From the NCBI RefSeq assembly GCF_012349115.1, contig NZ_PQIG01000089.1, positions 186,001 to 250,000 on the forward strand: a stretch of 64,000 nucleotides of DNA, read 5' to 3'. Below the pieces are notes generated by a model. It was not told where the DNA came from and made no database searches. It worked only from the letters and a program-made list of their open reading frames with translations. Source of the DNA: Rhizobium ruizarguesonis (GTDB lineage Bacteria > Pseudomonadota > Alphaproteobacteria > Rhizobiales > Rhizobiaceae). Shown here piece after piece: positions 16,106 to 24,363 of the stretch. Position 1 is the first letter of the stretch. Each line of letters opens with the position of its first letter. A program made the translations under genes and the position numbers.

Positions 16106-16690
16106 ATGAACGACGAAGACCAGGACGACAAGACGAAGGAACTGCCGCTCGGCAAGGAAACGGAGGCGAATCTTTTCAAGTCGCGTTCGATCTTCATCTA
16201 CGGACCGATCAATCAGGAATTGGCGCAGAAGGTCTGCTCGCAGCTTGTGGCACTTGCCGCGGCCAGCGACGAGGACATCCGCATCTATGTCAATTCGCCC
16301 GGTGGCCACGTCGAATCCGGCGATTCCATTCATGACATGATCAAGTTCATCAAGCCGAAGGTCTGGATGATCGGCACCGGTTGGGTCGCCTCCGCTGGCG
16401 CGCTGATCTATGTCGCCACTCCGAAGGAGCGGCGCCTGTGCCTGCCGAACACGCGCTTCCTGCTGCATCAGCCCTCCGGCGGCACGCGCGGCATGGCATC
16501 CGACATCGAAATCCAGGCGCGCGAGATCATCAAGATGAACGAGCGCTTGAACAGGATCATGGCAGCGGCCACCGGCCAGCCGCTCGACAAGATCGACAAG
16601 GATACGGATCGCGACTACTGGCTTTCGGCCGAAGAGGCGAAGGAGTATGGCCTCGTTTCACGGATCGTGACGTCGCAGGCCGATATCTAA
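16106..16690 (+). CDS. clpP: ClpP-family serine protease subunit
   Basis: The 194-residue protein is a ClpP-type proteolytic subunit. The nucleophile is Ser96 in GWVASAGALIYVA, the His is His121 in FLLHQPSGG, and the third residue is probably Asp166 in the KDTDRD stretch. It would form a barrel worked by a Clp ATPase. The serine region (VASAGA rather than AASMGA) and the charged N-terminus (MNDEDQDDKTKE) mark it as a divergent isoform beside the main ClpP that rhizobia keep near clpX. The ATG at 16106 was chosen because AGAGG precedes it and the family starts there. A terminator follows. Confidence 0.9.
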   Translation: MNDEDQDDKTKELPLGKETEANLFKSRSIFIYGPINQELAQKVCSQLVALAAASDEDIRIYVNSPGGHVESGDSIHDMIKFIKPKVWMIGTGWVASAGALIYVATPKERRLCLPNTRFLLHQPSGGTRGMASDIEIQAREIIKMNERLNRIMAAATGQPLDKIDKDTDRDYWLSAEEAKEYGLVSRIVTSQADI

Positions 16691-16711
16691 GTTTTCTCAG
16701 CCCAAACCATT

Positions 16712-16756
16712 GAAACGCCCTTGTCTGCAGACCGCAGGCGAGGGCGTTTCATTTTA
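16712..16756 (+). terminator. Terminator after clpP
   Basis: GAAACGCCCT (16712-16721) pairs with AGGGCGTTTC (16741-16750), with further pairing inside (CTGCAG/ CCGCAGG), followed by ATTTTATT. It lies between convergent genes and could serve both. Confidence 0.8.
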
Positions 16757-16775
16757 TTGCCGACCAGGAAAGGCT

Positions 16776-17561
16776 CTAGTATGAGCGCGTGAACCCGCCA
16801 TCATGCATGATGTTCAGCCCGGTCATGTGGTCGGAGAAGCGCGACAGGAGCCCTTCGACAGCGACGGCAACCTCTGCCGGTTCTCCGTATTTTCCCAAAG
16901 GGATGTTTGCCGTTTCCTCGGCAAGGCGTTGTTCAAACGTGATACCGACGGCATCGGCGCGCTTTTCGATCCCCTCTCGATACCAGGGAGATAGCGTGCC
17001 TCCGAGCGAAAGCGTGTTGACGTGGATGCCCCGGGCGCCGAGCGCGAAGGCCAATGTCTTTGCCTCGCCGATCCAGGCGCAGCGCAGCACGTTCGAGGTA
17101 GCGTAGCGCCCAAGTACCTGCGCAGACGATATTCCCGATATGATGACGATCTTTGCCCGGCGACCGTTGACCGGATCGGGGTTCATCCGGTCGATCGCCG
17201 CCTTCAGGACCTCGAGAGGTCCGATGAAGCAATTCTGAAACAGCGCACGCCAGGCGTCTGCGCCCGGCATCGGATCATTGGTGCTGTGGGCCTGCGGTGG
17301 CATCAGCACGACGCCATCCAGAGTGATGCGCCTTGCCGCCAGCTCTTCCCCGAATTGGCGGATCGACTGATCGTTCGTCATGTCCAGCTGCAACCAGACA
17401 TGACCGTCGCCGGTCAATTCATCGGAAAGCGTTTTCAGCTTGGCCTCGTTGCGCGCGGCCAGAACCAGCGGATAGCCGCTCCCGGCGAGCTGATGGCAGA
17501 CTGCCGTTCCAATGCCTCCGGTTGCCCCGGTAACGAGAACCATCCGTGCTTCGCCGACCAT
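16776..17561 (-). CDS. SDR-family protein lacking the catalytic lysine
   Basis: The 261-residue protein has the Rossmann start TGATGGIG (residues 11-18), a Ser in ISGISSAQ and Tyr153, all as in classical short-chain dehydrogenases. The Tyr-x-x-x-Lys motif reads YATSN, so Asn157 stands where Lys is expected. The C-terminal segment MTGLNIMHDGGF is typical of the 3-oxoacyl-ACP-reductase-like branch. It may bind NAD(P) but have weak or altered catalysis, or the Lys may be replaced from elsewhere. It is divergent from the BenE-like gene with 214 bases between, and that gap would hold both promoters. Substrate unknown. Confidence 0.85.
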   Translation of the reverse strand: MVGEARMVLVTGATGGIGTAVCHQLAGSGYPLVLAARNEAKLKTLSDELTGDGHVWLQLDMTNDQSIRQFGEELAARRITLDGVVLMPPQAHSTNDPMPGADAWRALFQNCFIGPLEVLKAAIDRMNPDPVNGRRAKIVIISGISSAQVLGRYATSNVLRCAWIGEAKTLAFALGARGIHVNTLSLGGTLSPWYREGIEKRADAVGITFEQRLAEETANIPLGKYGEPAEVAVAVEGLLSRFSDHMTGLNIMHDGGFTRSY

Positions 17562-17775
17562 TCGTCCATCCCCCGATCTGACGGAATGGGGGTCACTCTA
17601 TGCGCGCGGTGGGCGAGCGCAAAGGCGTTTTGTTGTGACATTTTCTTCGCCCGGAAGACGTTTGAACGGAGATGATCTTCTATCGCCAGGCAGCGAACCG
17701 AATGCGGGAAATCTGGACTTGCGCGTGCCGCAGCGGTCATGCTCCATGCGCCATCCCGCAGCGACGAGTCCTGCC

Positions 17776-18975
17776 ATGTTCAAAGAGTTTTCCGTCCAGG
17801 CCCTGTTTATGGGGCTGCTGACCGCTTTCGTCGGTTCCGCCAGCTCCTTCGCCGTTGTGCTGCACGGGCTGCAGGCGGTCGGCGCCACGGATGTACAGGC
17901 GGCTTCCGGGCTGATGGCATTGTCGATTTCCATGGGCATCTGTGCGATCGTGCTGAGTGCCGTGACCCGATTGCCGGTCAGCATCGCTTGGTCGACACCG
18001 GGCGCCGCACTGCTGGCAAGCACCGGGGCGATCGAGGGTGGCTTCAATGCGGCGGTCGGAGCATTCCTGATCTGTGCTGCCCTGATTATTGTTGCGGGAC
18101 TGTTCAAGCCGCTCGGGCGAGCGGTTGCCGCCATTCCGGCGCCACTCGCCAATGCGATGCTTGCCGGCGTGCTGATCGGCCTTTGTTTCGCGCCGGTGAA
18201 GGCGATCGGCTTCAATCCGCTGTTCGGCCTGCCGATCGTCGTCGCCTGGATCGTCGTCGGCGCCTTCAAGCGGCTCTGGGCAGTGCCGGCAGCACTCGCG
18301 GCCTTCGTGCTGGTGCTCGCCTTCGGTGTCGATATCCCCGACGGTGCGCTCAGCTCGCTGGAGCAGTCGCTGGTGCCGACGGCGGAGTTTGTCCGACCGG
18401 TGTTCAATCTCGCCGGCCTCGTCTCGATCGCACTGCCGCTCTTCATCGTCACTATGGCTTCGCAGAACATTCCGGGTATCGCGGTGCTGAAGGTCAACCA
18501 CTACGACCCGAAGCCCGGTCCGCTCTTTGCCGTCACCGGCTTCTTCTCGCTGCTGTCGGCGCCGTTCGGCGGCCACGCGGTCAATCTGGCGGCCATCACC
18601 GCGGCAATGTGCGCCGGACAGGACGCCCATGCCGATCCGAAGCGGCGCTATTGGGCGTCCCTGATCGCCGGCGTCGGTTATATCATTCTCGGGCTGCTTG
18701 CCGGCGCTGTGACGGCCTTCGTCGCGCTCGCGCCTTCCATCTTGATCGAGGCGGTAGCTGGGCTGGCGCTGGTCGGCGCCTTTTCGTCCTCGGCGATGTC
18801 GGCCTTCCAGGCGCCGGACTCGCGCGAGGCGGCGGCGATCACCTTCCTCGTCACCGCCTCCGGCGTTTCCTTCGGCGGTATTTCCGGTGCCTTCTGGGGT
18901 CTGATCGCGGGTGGGCTGATGCTGGCGCTGTCGCGGCTGGTGAAGATTTGGAAAGACCGAGCTCAGTCGAGGTAA
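17776..18975 (+). CDS. benE: BenE-family benzoate/H+ symporter-like transporter
   Basis: The 399-residue protein has about twelve hydrophobic segments and the BenE family features: a conserved N-terminus FVGSASSFAVVLHG, SIAWSTPGAALL, and the half-helix region APFGGHAVNLAAITAAMCAG. It would import benzoate or a related aromatic acid with protons. The ATG at 17776 is preferred; an in-frame ATG eleven codons upstream (17743) is possible, and neither has a strong ribosome site. No benzoate catabolic genes are nearby, so the true substrate is uncertain. Confidence 0.88.
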   Translation: MFKEFSVQALFMGLLTAFVGSASSFAVVLHGLQAVGATDVQAASGLMALSISMGICAIVLSAVTRLPVSIAWSTPGAALLASTGAIEGGFNAAVGAFLICAALIIVAGLFKPLGRAVAAIPAPLANAMLAGVLIGLCFAPVKAIGFNPLFGLPIVVAWIVVGAFKRLWAVPAALAAFVLVLAFGVDIPDGALSSLEQSLVPTAEFVRPVFNLAGLVSIALPLFIVTMASQNIPGIAVLKVNHYDPKPGPLFAVTGFFSLLSAPFGGHAVNLAAITAAMCAGQDAHADPKRRYWASLIAGVGYIILGLLAGAVTAFVALAPSILIEAVAGLALVGAFSSSAMSAFQAPDSREAAAITFLVTASGVSFGGISGAFWGLIAGGLMLALSRLVKIWKDRAQSR

Positions 18976-19123
18976 CGGAGGGTCGTTGTGCTCCCCAAAT
19001 GCCGGATCCTGGCGCTTCAAGCAGTTCCGCCAGCAATAAGTGCGCAGTTCGTCGATTGTTGGCGGTGACCAAAAGCCCGGCAAGGACTTGCCAGCATCAC
19101 CGCCCGAGGCTATAAGCGCGGTC

Positions 19124-19249
19124 ATGAAGACCACTGGCGCCAGAATTTCTGACACGATTGCACGCGGCCGTATCGCCCTGCGTGACAATACGCGCGCCCT
19201 GACCTCGCTTCTTCTCCTCGGCCTTACGCGCGGTTGCCGGGTCCTTTGA
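19124..19249 (+). CDS. Probable leucine leader peptide of leuA
   Basis: The frame of up to 41 codons ends with TSLLLLGLTRGCRVL and a stop, containing four successive Leu codons (CTT CTT CTC CTC), then GGC CTT. It sits 155 bases before leuA and is followed by competing hairpins, as expected for attenuation by Leu-tRNA supply. The true start is uncertain: the ATG at 19124 has only a weak ribosome site, and a shorter peptide may be made. The Leu run and its position before a leucine gene are seen; regulation is inferred. Confidence 0.6.
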   Translation: MKTTGARISDTIARGRIALRDNTRALTSLLLLGLTRGCRVL

Positions 19250-19291
19250 GGAGCGCCCGGCGGCCGAAAGCCCGCCCGGCCATCGCTCCTC
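19236..19291 (+). promoter_or_regulatory. Competing hairpins of the leuA leader
   Basis: GAGGAGCG (19248-19255, overlapping the leader stop) pairs with CGCTCCTC (19284-19291). GCCGGG (19236-19241) can instead pair with CCCGGC (19256-19261). The structures compete in the loop of the first, as in attenuators. There is no clean T-run after the outer hairpin, so the terminator form is not certain. Confidence 0.5.
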
Positions 19292-19404
19292 GCGACTCAC
19301 TTTCAAAATTGACCTAACGACCGACAAGGTCCGCATTTGTTTATCGCCAAGCCCGACATGATCGGCTATGAGGCGGGCAAATGCCGGGACGAGGAGACGA
19401 TACG

Positions 19405-21174
19405 ATGGACGCGAAGACGCAATCCTCAGAGAATAAGATGGCCTCCGTGAATAACATGGCCTCCACAAACAAGACGGCCCCCGCAAAAGGCATGCCCGAC
19501 GCCGCGGTAAAATACCGGGCCTACCCGCAGGTAAACATTCCCGATCGCACCTGGCCGACGAAGACCATTACCAAGGCACCGGTCTGGTGCTCGGTCGACC
19601 TGCGCGACGGCAACCAGGCGCTCGTCGACCCGATGGGCCACGATCGCAAGGCGCGGATGTTCCAGCTGCTGATCGAGATGGGCTTCAAGGAAATCGAGAT
19701 CGGTTTCCCCTCGGCTTCACAGACCGATTTCGACTTCGCCCGCTGGTGCGTGGAGGAGGGCAATGTGCCCGACGACGTCTCCCTGCAGGTATTGGTGCAG
19801 TGCCGCCCGGAACTCATCACCCGCACCTTCGAAGCGCTGGAAGGCGCAAACCGGCCGATCGTGCATTTCTACAACTCCACCAGCGAGTTGCAGCGCCGCG
19901 TCGTCTTCGCCAAGGATGTGCAGGGCATCAAGCAGATCGCCGTCGATGCCGCCAAGATGATCACCGATATGGCCACGAAGGCCGGCGGCGGTTATCGTTT
20001 CGAATATTCCCCGGAGAGCTTTACCGGCACGGAACTCGATGTGGCGCTGGAGATCTGCAACGCCGTCATCGAGGTCGTCAAGCCGACGCCCGATAACAAG
20101 CTGATCATCAACCTGCCGTCCACCGTCGAGATGGCGACGCCGAACGTCTATGCCGACCAGATCGAATGGATGTGCCGCAACCTCGACAATCGCGAGAACC
20201 TGATCGTTTCGCTGCATCCGCATAACGACCGCGGCACCGGCATTGCCGCTGCCGAACTGGCACTGCTGGCAGGTGCCGACCGCGTCGAAGGCACGCTGTT
20301 CGGCAATGGCGAGCGTACCGGCAATGTCGACATGGTGACGATGGCGCTGAACATGTTCACGCAAGGCGTCGATCCCGAGATCGACTGCTCGAATATCGAA
20401 CGCATCAAGGAAGTGTTCGAATATTCGAACCAGATGGCGATCGGCGAGCGCCATCCTTACGTCGGAGAATTGGTCTACACCGCCTTCTCCGGCTCGCATC
20501 AGGACGCGATCAACAAGGGTATGAAGGCAGCGCAGGTCGCCAATCATCCGATGTGGGAAGTCCCATACCTGCCGATCGACCCGCGCGATGTCGGTCGTTC
20601 CTACGAGGCGATCATCCGCATCAACTCTCAGTCTGGCAAGGGCGGTATCGCCTATATCCTGCAGCAGGATTACGGGCTGAACCTGCCGCGCAACCTGCAA
20701 GTGGAATTCCGCGAGGACATCCAGCGCATCACCGACGTCGAGGGCAAAGAGCTTCCGTCCCGGCGCATCTACGACCGCTTCATCGAGCGCTACGTGACGC
20801 AGCCGGAAGGCCGCCTGCGCTTCGTCGACCATCACACCTATCCCGACACCGAGCACAAGGGCCAGCGGATCGTCGCAGCCGAGATCACCGACAATGGGGA
20901 GATCAAGCGCATCGAAGGGCGCGGCAACGGTCCGATCGACGGCTTCATCAATGCGCTGTCGCATTATCTCGGCGTCGACATGTCGGTCGAGGACTATTCC
21001 GAGCATTCGCTCCAGCATGGCTCGAACGCAGCGGCGATCTCCTATGTCGAGATCTCCTATCCCGGCGGCAAGCTCTTCGGCGCCGGCATCAATACCAACA
21101 TCGTCGCGGCGTCGCTGGAAGCGATCGTCTCGGCCGCCAACCGCGTCCTCGACGTGAAGGCCGGCAAAGCCTAA
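19405..21174 (+). CDS. leuA: 2-isopropylmalate synthase
   Basis: This enzyme condenses 2-oxoisovalerate and acetyl-CoA, the first committed step of leucine synthesis. The 589-residue protein has the DRDGNQ-type start as CSVDLRDGNQALVDPM, the metal-binding SLHPHNDRGTG, and GTLFGNGERTGNVD. A C-terminal regulatory dimer domain from about residue 440 is where leucine feedback acts in this family. It is the long type of LeuA. The ATG at 19405 has GAGGAG at good spacing; an in-frame ATG at 19381 has none. The first 35 residues are Met/Ala/Asn/Lys-rich and unconserved. A leucine-rich leader peptide upstream probably tunes expression. Confidence 0.96.
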   Translation: MDAKTQSSENKMASVNNMASTNKTAPAKGMPDAAVKYRAYPQVNIPDRTWPTKTITKAPVWCSVDLRDGNQALVDPMGHDRKARMFQLLIEMGFKEIEIGFPSASQTDFDFARWCVEEGNVPDDVSLQVLVQCRPELITRTFEALEGANRPIVHFYNSTSELQRRVVFAKDVQGIKQIAVDAAKMITDMATKAGGGYRFEYSPESFTGTELDVALEICNAVIEVVKPTPDNKLIINLPSTVEMATPNVYADQIEWMCRNLDNRENLIVSLHPHNDRGTGIAAAELALLAGADRVEGTLFGNGERTGNVDMVTMALNMFTQGVDPEIDCSNIERIKEVFEYSNQMAIGERHPYVGELVYTAFSGSHQDAINKGMKAAQVANHPMWEVPYLPIDPRDVGRSYEAIIRINSQSGKGGIAYILQQDYGLNLPRNLQVEFREDIQRITDVEGKELPSRRIYDRFIERYVTQPEGRLRFVDHHTYPDTEHKGQRIVAAEITDNGEIKRIEGRGNGPIDGFINALSHYLGVDMSVEDYSEHSLQHGSNAAAISYVEISYPGGKLFGAGINTNIVAASLEAIVSAANRVLDVKAGKA

Positions 21175-21214
21175 TCGGCCTTTGTCGGTTAGGTCTCAGG
21201 CCGAGACCGCTCTA

Positions 21215-21317
21215 CTGCATAATTCCTTAAATCGGAATCGATTTAAGGATAAAATTATGCAGCAATTCAAAGTGTTACAGCGCCTTATGCGCGTCTGAAA
21301 AGAGGCGCGGTGCTGTA
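21215..21317 (+). repeat. Full copy of the double-hairpin repeat
   Basis: The first palindrome (21215-21262) has outer CTGCATAATT/AATTATGCAG arms and inner CCTTAAATCG/CGATTTAAGG arms. A spacer CAATTCAAAGTG follows, then a second hairpin (21276-21317) with TACAGC...GCTGTA outer arms. The second hairpin lies inside the 3' end of the HxlR-type gene and encodes its last residues. The copy at 26565-26668 is nearly identical. Confidence 0.9.
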
Positions 21318-21688
21318 GCGCGGCGCGGCCTGACGATGCAGTCGGCGACTTTGTCGGCTTCGTTTCGCGCTTCGGCGTGGCGTTGGCCCCATTGGCAGAG
21401 CGCCAGCAGCACCGGTTCGAGCGCGAGGCCGAGTTCGGTCGCGTTGTATTCGACGCGAGCAGGGACTTCGGCGAAGATCTGGCGGGCGACCAGCCCGTGC
21501 TCCTCCATCTCGCGCAGCTGCTGGATCAGCACCTTCTGGGTGATGGCGGGCATCATCCGCTTCAACTCCGACAGACGCTTCGGACCGGAGAAGACGTAGT
21601 AAAGGATGACCGGCTTCCAGCGTCCTGAAATCACCTTCAGCGCGCGCTCGACCGGCAGCTCGGGGAGTCTTTTCATCGGCTCGGCCAT
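21275..21688 (-). CDS. HxlR-family transcriptional regulator
   Basis: The 137-residue protein is a winged-helix regulator of the HxlR/DUF24 type: VISGRWKPVILYYVFSGPKRLSELKRM is the usual recognition region in two parts, followed by LIQQLREMEEHGLV. The start at 21688 has a perfect AGGAGGTGACC. The N-terminal Cys used by thiol-sensing members is absent, so a redox or quinone cue would need another route. The final fourteen or so residues (RATAPRLFSDAHKAL) and the stop are encoded by the repeat. It is divergent from a quinone-oxidoreductase-like gene 101 bases away, which it probably controls. Confidence 0.9.
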   Translation of the reverse strand: MAEPMKRLPELPVERALKVISGRWKPVILYYVFSGPKRLSELKRMMPAITQKVLIQQLREMEEHGLVARQIFAEVPARVEYNATELGLALEPVLLALCQWGQRHAEARNEADKVADCIVRPRRATAPRLFSDAHKAL

Positions 21689-21789
21689 GGTCACCTCCTG
21701 GTGGGTAGGGCACGAAAGAGTGTGTATTTTTGCCGGATATTCTATTGCTAAACCTGCCCCACGCCAATCAGACGTGAGGTTCATCTGCC

Positions 21790-22770
21790 GTGAAAGCCGT
21801 TCAGTTCACTCGCTTCGGTCCGCCCGACGTCCTTGAGCCCGTGGAACTGCCGGTCCCCGAACCTGGGCCGGGCGAGGTTCTCGTCCGCGTCCATGCAGCG
21901 GGTGTCAACTTCTTCGAGGTGTTGATGCGGGCCGACCGCTATGCCGTGACGCCTGATCTGCCGATGTTTCCCGGTGTCGAGGTCGCGGGTACAATCGAGC
22001 GAGCAGGGACTGGTGCCGACCCGTCGCTCCTTGGCAGGCGGGTTGGCGTTCCTCTCTTTGCGATCGGGCGCGGTTCGGGCGGTTATGCCGAATTCGTCGC
22101 GGTCGATGGCGGGGCGGTGGTGCTGCTGCCCGATGCGCTTTCCTTCGCGGCGGCGGCCGCGCTGATGGTGCAGGGGCTGTCGGCGCTGCATCTCCTGCGC
22201 CGCAGTCCGGCGAAAAACAAAAACGTTCTCGTGAGTGCGGCAGCGGGCGGTGTCGGATCGCTGCTTGTGCAGCTGGCGAGACGCGACGGGGCGAAGATGG
22301 TGATCGCGGCGGCGAGCAGCGACGAGAAGAGGGGGCTTGCCCTATCTCTCGGCGCCGATCATGCGGTCGATTATACGGCGCCCGGCTGGCAGGAGGACGT
22401 CAAAAGGCTGACCGGAGGGCTCGGTGCGGATATCATCCATGAAACCGTCGGCGGCGCGTTTTCAAAGGCGGCGCTCGATGCGCTGGCGCCTTGCGGCGAG
22501 CTGGTGCTGGCGGCGATGGGGCGATTCGGGCTTGGGGCGGCCGATGTTGAGGACATGCTTGATGACAATCAGTCGATCAAGGGATTTTCGCTGTTGCCGC
22601 TGCTGACGTCCCAGGGTGTGCGGGAGGATCTTGCCGAACTCTTCGAGCTTGCCGCGGCTGGCGCCCTGACGGTTATCGACGGCGGTCGTTTCCCACTGCA
22701 TCAAGCGGCGGAAGCGCATCGCGCCATCGAAGGGCGGAGGGCGGTCGGCAAGGTGGTGCTGGTGCCTTAA
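21790..22770 (+). CDS. Zinc-independent NADPH:quinone oxidoreductase family protein
   Basis: The 326-residue medium-chain dehydrogenase/reductase has a GroES-like N-terminal half (HAAGVNFFEVLMR, FPGVEVAGTI) and a Rossmann half with AAAGGVGSLLVQLAR (about residues 148-162). It lacks the catalytic and structural zinc Cys residues, as in quinone oxidoreductases (QOR). It would reduce quinones or enones with NADPH in the cytosol. It starts with GTG and has GAGG upstream. The divergent HxlR-type gene is a typical regulator for such enzymes. A short interspersed repeat begins immediately after its stop. Confidence 0.88.
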   Translation: MKAVQFTRFGPPDVLEPVELPVPEPGPGEVLVRVHAAGVNFFEVLMRADRYAVTPDLPMFPGVEVAGTIERAGTGADPSLLGRRVGVPLFAIGRGSGGYAEFVAVDGGAVVLLPDALSFAAAAALMVQGLSALHLLRRSPAKNKNVLVSAAAGGVGSLLVQLARRDGAKMVIAAASSDEKRGLALSLGADHAVDYTAPGWQEDVKRLTGGLGADIIHETVGGAFSKAALDALAPCGELVLAAMGRFGLGAADVEDMLDDNQSIKGFSLLPLLTSQGVREDLAELFELAAAGALTVIDGGRFPLHQAAEAHRAIEGRRAVGKVVLVP

Positions 22771-22824
22771 ATCAAAGAAGGCGAGCACGACGTGGTGCGA
22801 AAACCGCTCGACGTCATGCTCTAT
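22771..22824 (+). repeat. ATCAAAGAA-type interspersed repeat, copy 1
   Basis: It starts with ATCAAAGAAGGCGAGCACGA and contains CGAAAACCGCTC, then an inverted GTCATGCTC. It matches the element at 51971-52032, and both begin right at the stop codon of a plus-strand gene. The GAGCA-GACG / CGTCATGCTC arms can pair to form a hairpin. Confidence 0.7.
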
Positions 22825-22827
22825 CAA

Positions 22828-23673
22828 TCAGATCGCCGTGGCGATCTCCATGGCGAGCTGTCCGAGGGTTGCTTCGGCGGAGGGGCCGGCAAGCACATAG
22901 GAGGTGCCGGCATTGTGCCAGGTCACGAGGCCGATCTCGTCCTTGATCGTTTCCTTGAAGTCGTCGGTCTCGGGCGGCTGCGCGTCCTTGCGGAAACAGA
23001 TGGAGATAACGTCGCCGTCGGCGTTGGAATAAACGAGCTGCCCGACAGGGCGGCTATCGCCGAGGATGACGCGCGCGCCCTGGAAGGTCCAGGCTTCGGC
23101 GCTGAGATCAGGCACGCGGAAGGGCACGCCGATCGCGGTCGTCAGCCAGCTGGAGATTTCCTCGGCCTGCGAGGCGGGCACTTCGACGAGATGGCGGGGC
23201 TGGCGGATCAGCAGGCGCTGATAGGCGGTGACGTCGCCCAGCCAGTCGTTGGTATTGGTCGGTGCCGTATTGGTGGTGGCCATGGTGGCGATCTCGTCGG
23301 CATCGGGGCCTGCGCCGACGAAATAGCCGATGCCGCAACCGACGACGAAGAGGATGAGGGCGGCGGCCAGCGCCTGCGGGCCGCTCGGCGCCAGTTTCAC
23401 CTGCGGACGCGTGGCGCGCTGGGCGATCGGCGTTTTCGGCGGCTGTGTGCTCTTGATGGAGCGGACGAGGGCGAGCGGCACCGGCTCCTTCAGGATATCG
23501 TCGAGGCGGCGGCGGCCAAAATCGGCGCCATGACGTAGCTTCTCATGCAGCCGGCGCGCATTCTCGTCACTTGCCAGACGCTGTTCCAGTTCGTGCCGCT
23601 GTTCGGGCGAGACTTCGCCGTCGAGAAGGGCGGTGAGCTGGGCCTCGAGCGGCAATTTCCTAAAATCGAGCAA
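22828..23673 (-). CDS. Anti-sigma factor (membrane-anchored), partner of the ECF sigma gene
   Basis: The 281-residue protein has a short cytoplasmic anti-sigma-like region (LTALLDGEVSPEQRHELEQR, about residues 13-32), one membrane span at about residues 103-122 (LAAALILFVVGCGIGYFVG), and a periplasmic domain to the end. That matches anti-sigma factors that hold an ECF sigma at the membrane. No zinc-binding His-x3-Cys-x2-Cys motif is present. The start is taken as TTG at 23673; a CTG two codons earlier overlaps the sigma stop, so translation is likely coupled. The signal it senses is unknown. Confidence 0.8.
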   Translation of the reverse strand: MLDFRKLPLEAQLTALLDGEVSPEQRHELEQRLASDENARRLHEKLRHGADFGRRRLDDILKEPVPLALVRSIKSTQPPKTPIAQRATRPQVKLAPSGPQALAAALILFVVGCGIGYFVGAGPDADEIATMATTNTAPTNTNDWLGDVTAYQRLLIRQPRHLVEVPASQAEEISSWLTTAIGVPFRVPDLSAEAWTFQGARVILGDSRPVGQLVYSNADGDVISICFRKDAQPPETDDFKETIKDEIGLVTWHNAGTSYVLAGPSAEATLGQLAMEIATAI

Positions 23674-23675
23674 AT

Positions 23676-24176
23676 TCAGTACCTGTGGATCGGGTGAGTG
23701 CCGGCAAGCCCGGCGAAATGCAGCCTCGCGGTGGCGAGCTGAGAGACGACGTTTGCCACCGGAATGCCCATGATGTCGGCCGCCTGCTGGTAGCTGTGGC
23801 CTTCGACGTCGACGAGCAGGAACATGCTGGAAACGCCATCCGGCATATCGGAAATCATGTGATGGATGGTGTCGGGATCGACCGCAGCCGAGGCGGCCTC
23901 GCGAATATCGGTGACGTTGCCGCGGACGGAAGCCTTCGGCTTGCGCTTGCGGTTGTCGTCGGCCCATTGCTGGCGGGCAAGCGTGTAGATCCAGCTTTCG
24001 AGCCGGCCTTCGCCGCTCCATTGATGACCTTTGGCAATGGCGCGCTGACAGACGGCCTGAACGAGTTCATCGGCCACGGCAACCTCACCCGCGAGCGTGA
24101 TCGCGAAGCGGCGAAGGCGGGGCAGGAGGCCGACGAGATCACGCCGGAGATCGATGGTCGTTGCGGGCTGACGCAT
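23676..24176 (-). CDS. ECF-type RNA polymerase sigma factor
   Basis: The 166-residue protein has region 2 (ADELVQAVCQRAIAKGHQW, then ESWIYTLARQQWADDNRKRK) and region 4 (FLLVDVEGHSYQQAADIMG followed by IPVANVVSQLATARLHF), in normal ECF order. The region-4 helix reads NVVSQL rather than the usual TVKSRL, so it is a divergent member. It is followed with near-overlap by a membrane anti-sigma gene. A signal reaching the anti-sigma would free the sigma to transcribe an unknown regulon, possibly including its own promoter in the 187 bases upstream. Confidence 0.85.
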   Translation of the reverse strand: MRQPATTIDLRRDLVGLLPRLRRFAITLAGEVAVADELVQAVCQRAIAKGHQWSGEGRLESWIYTLARQQWADDNRKRKPKASVRGNVTDIREAASAAVDPDTIHHMISDMPDGVSSMFLLVDVEGHSYQQAADIMGIPVANVVSQLATARLHFAGLAGTHPIHRY

Positions 24177-24363
24177 TGTCTATCCAAGAAGCATTCACAA
24201 TGGTTTCGCGGACGAAGGGTTCGCCGTCGGGCGCGAAACCGACTTTATCGACGCCGTCGATGCATGTGCTTTATGAAACAAGTCTCCTGCACTTCGCAAG
24301 CATCCGATCGTCTTCATCCCTCTTTCCCAAGGGATTTTCGTATTGTGGCCCGCAAAGCTTGCG

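Noticed and set aside
17598..19188. Minus-strand frames over the BenE-like gene
   Set aside because: Shadows of a transporter with clear hydrophobic spans on the plus strand.
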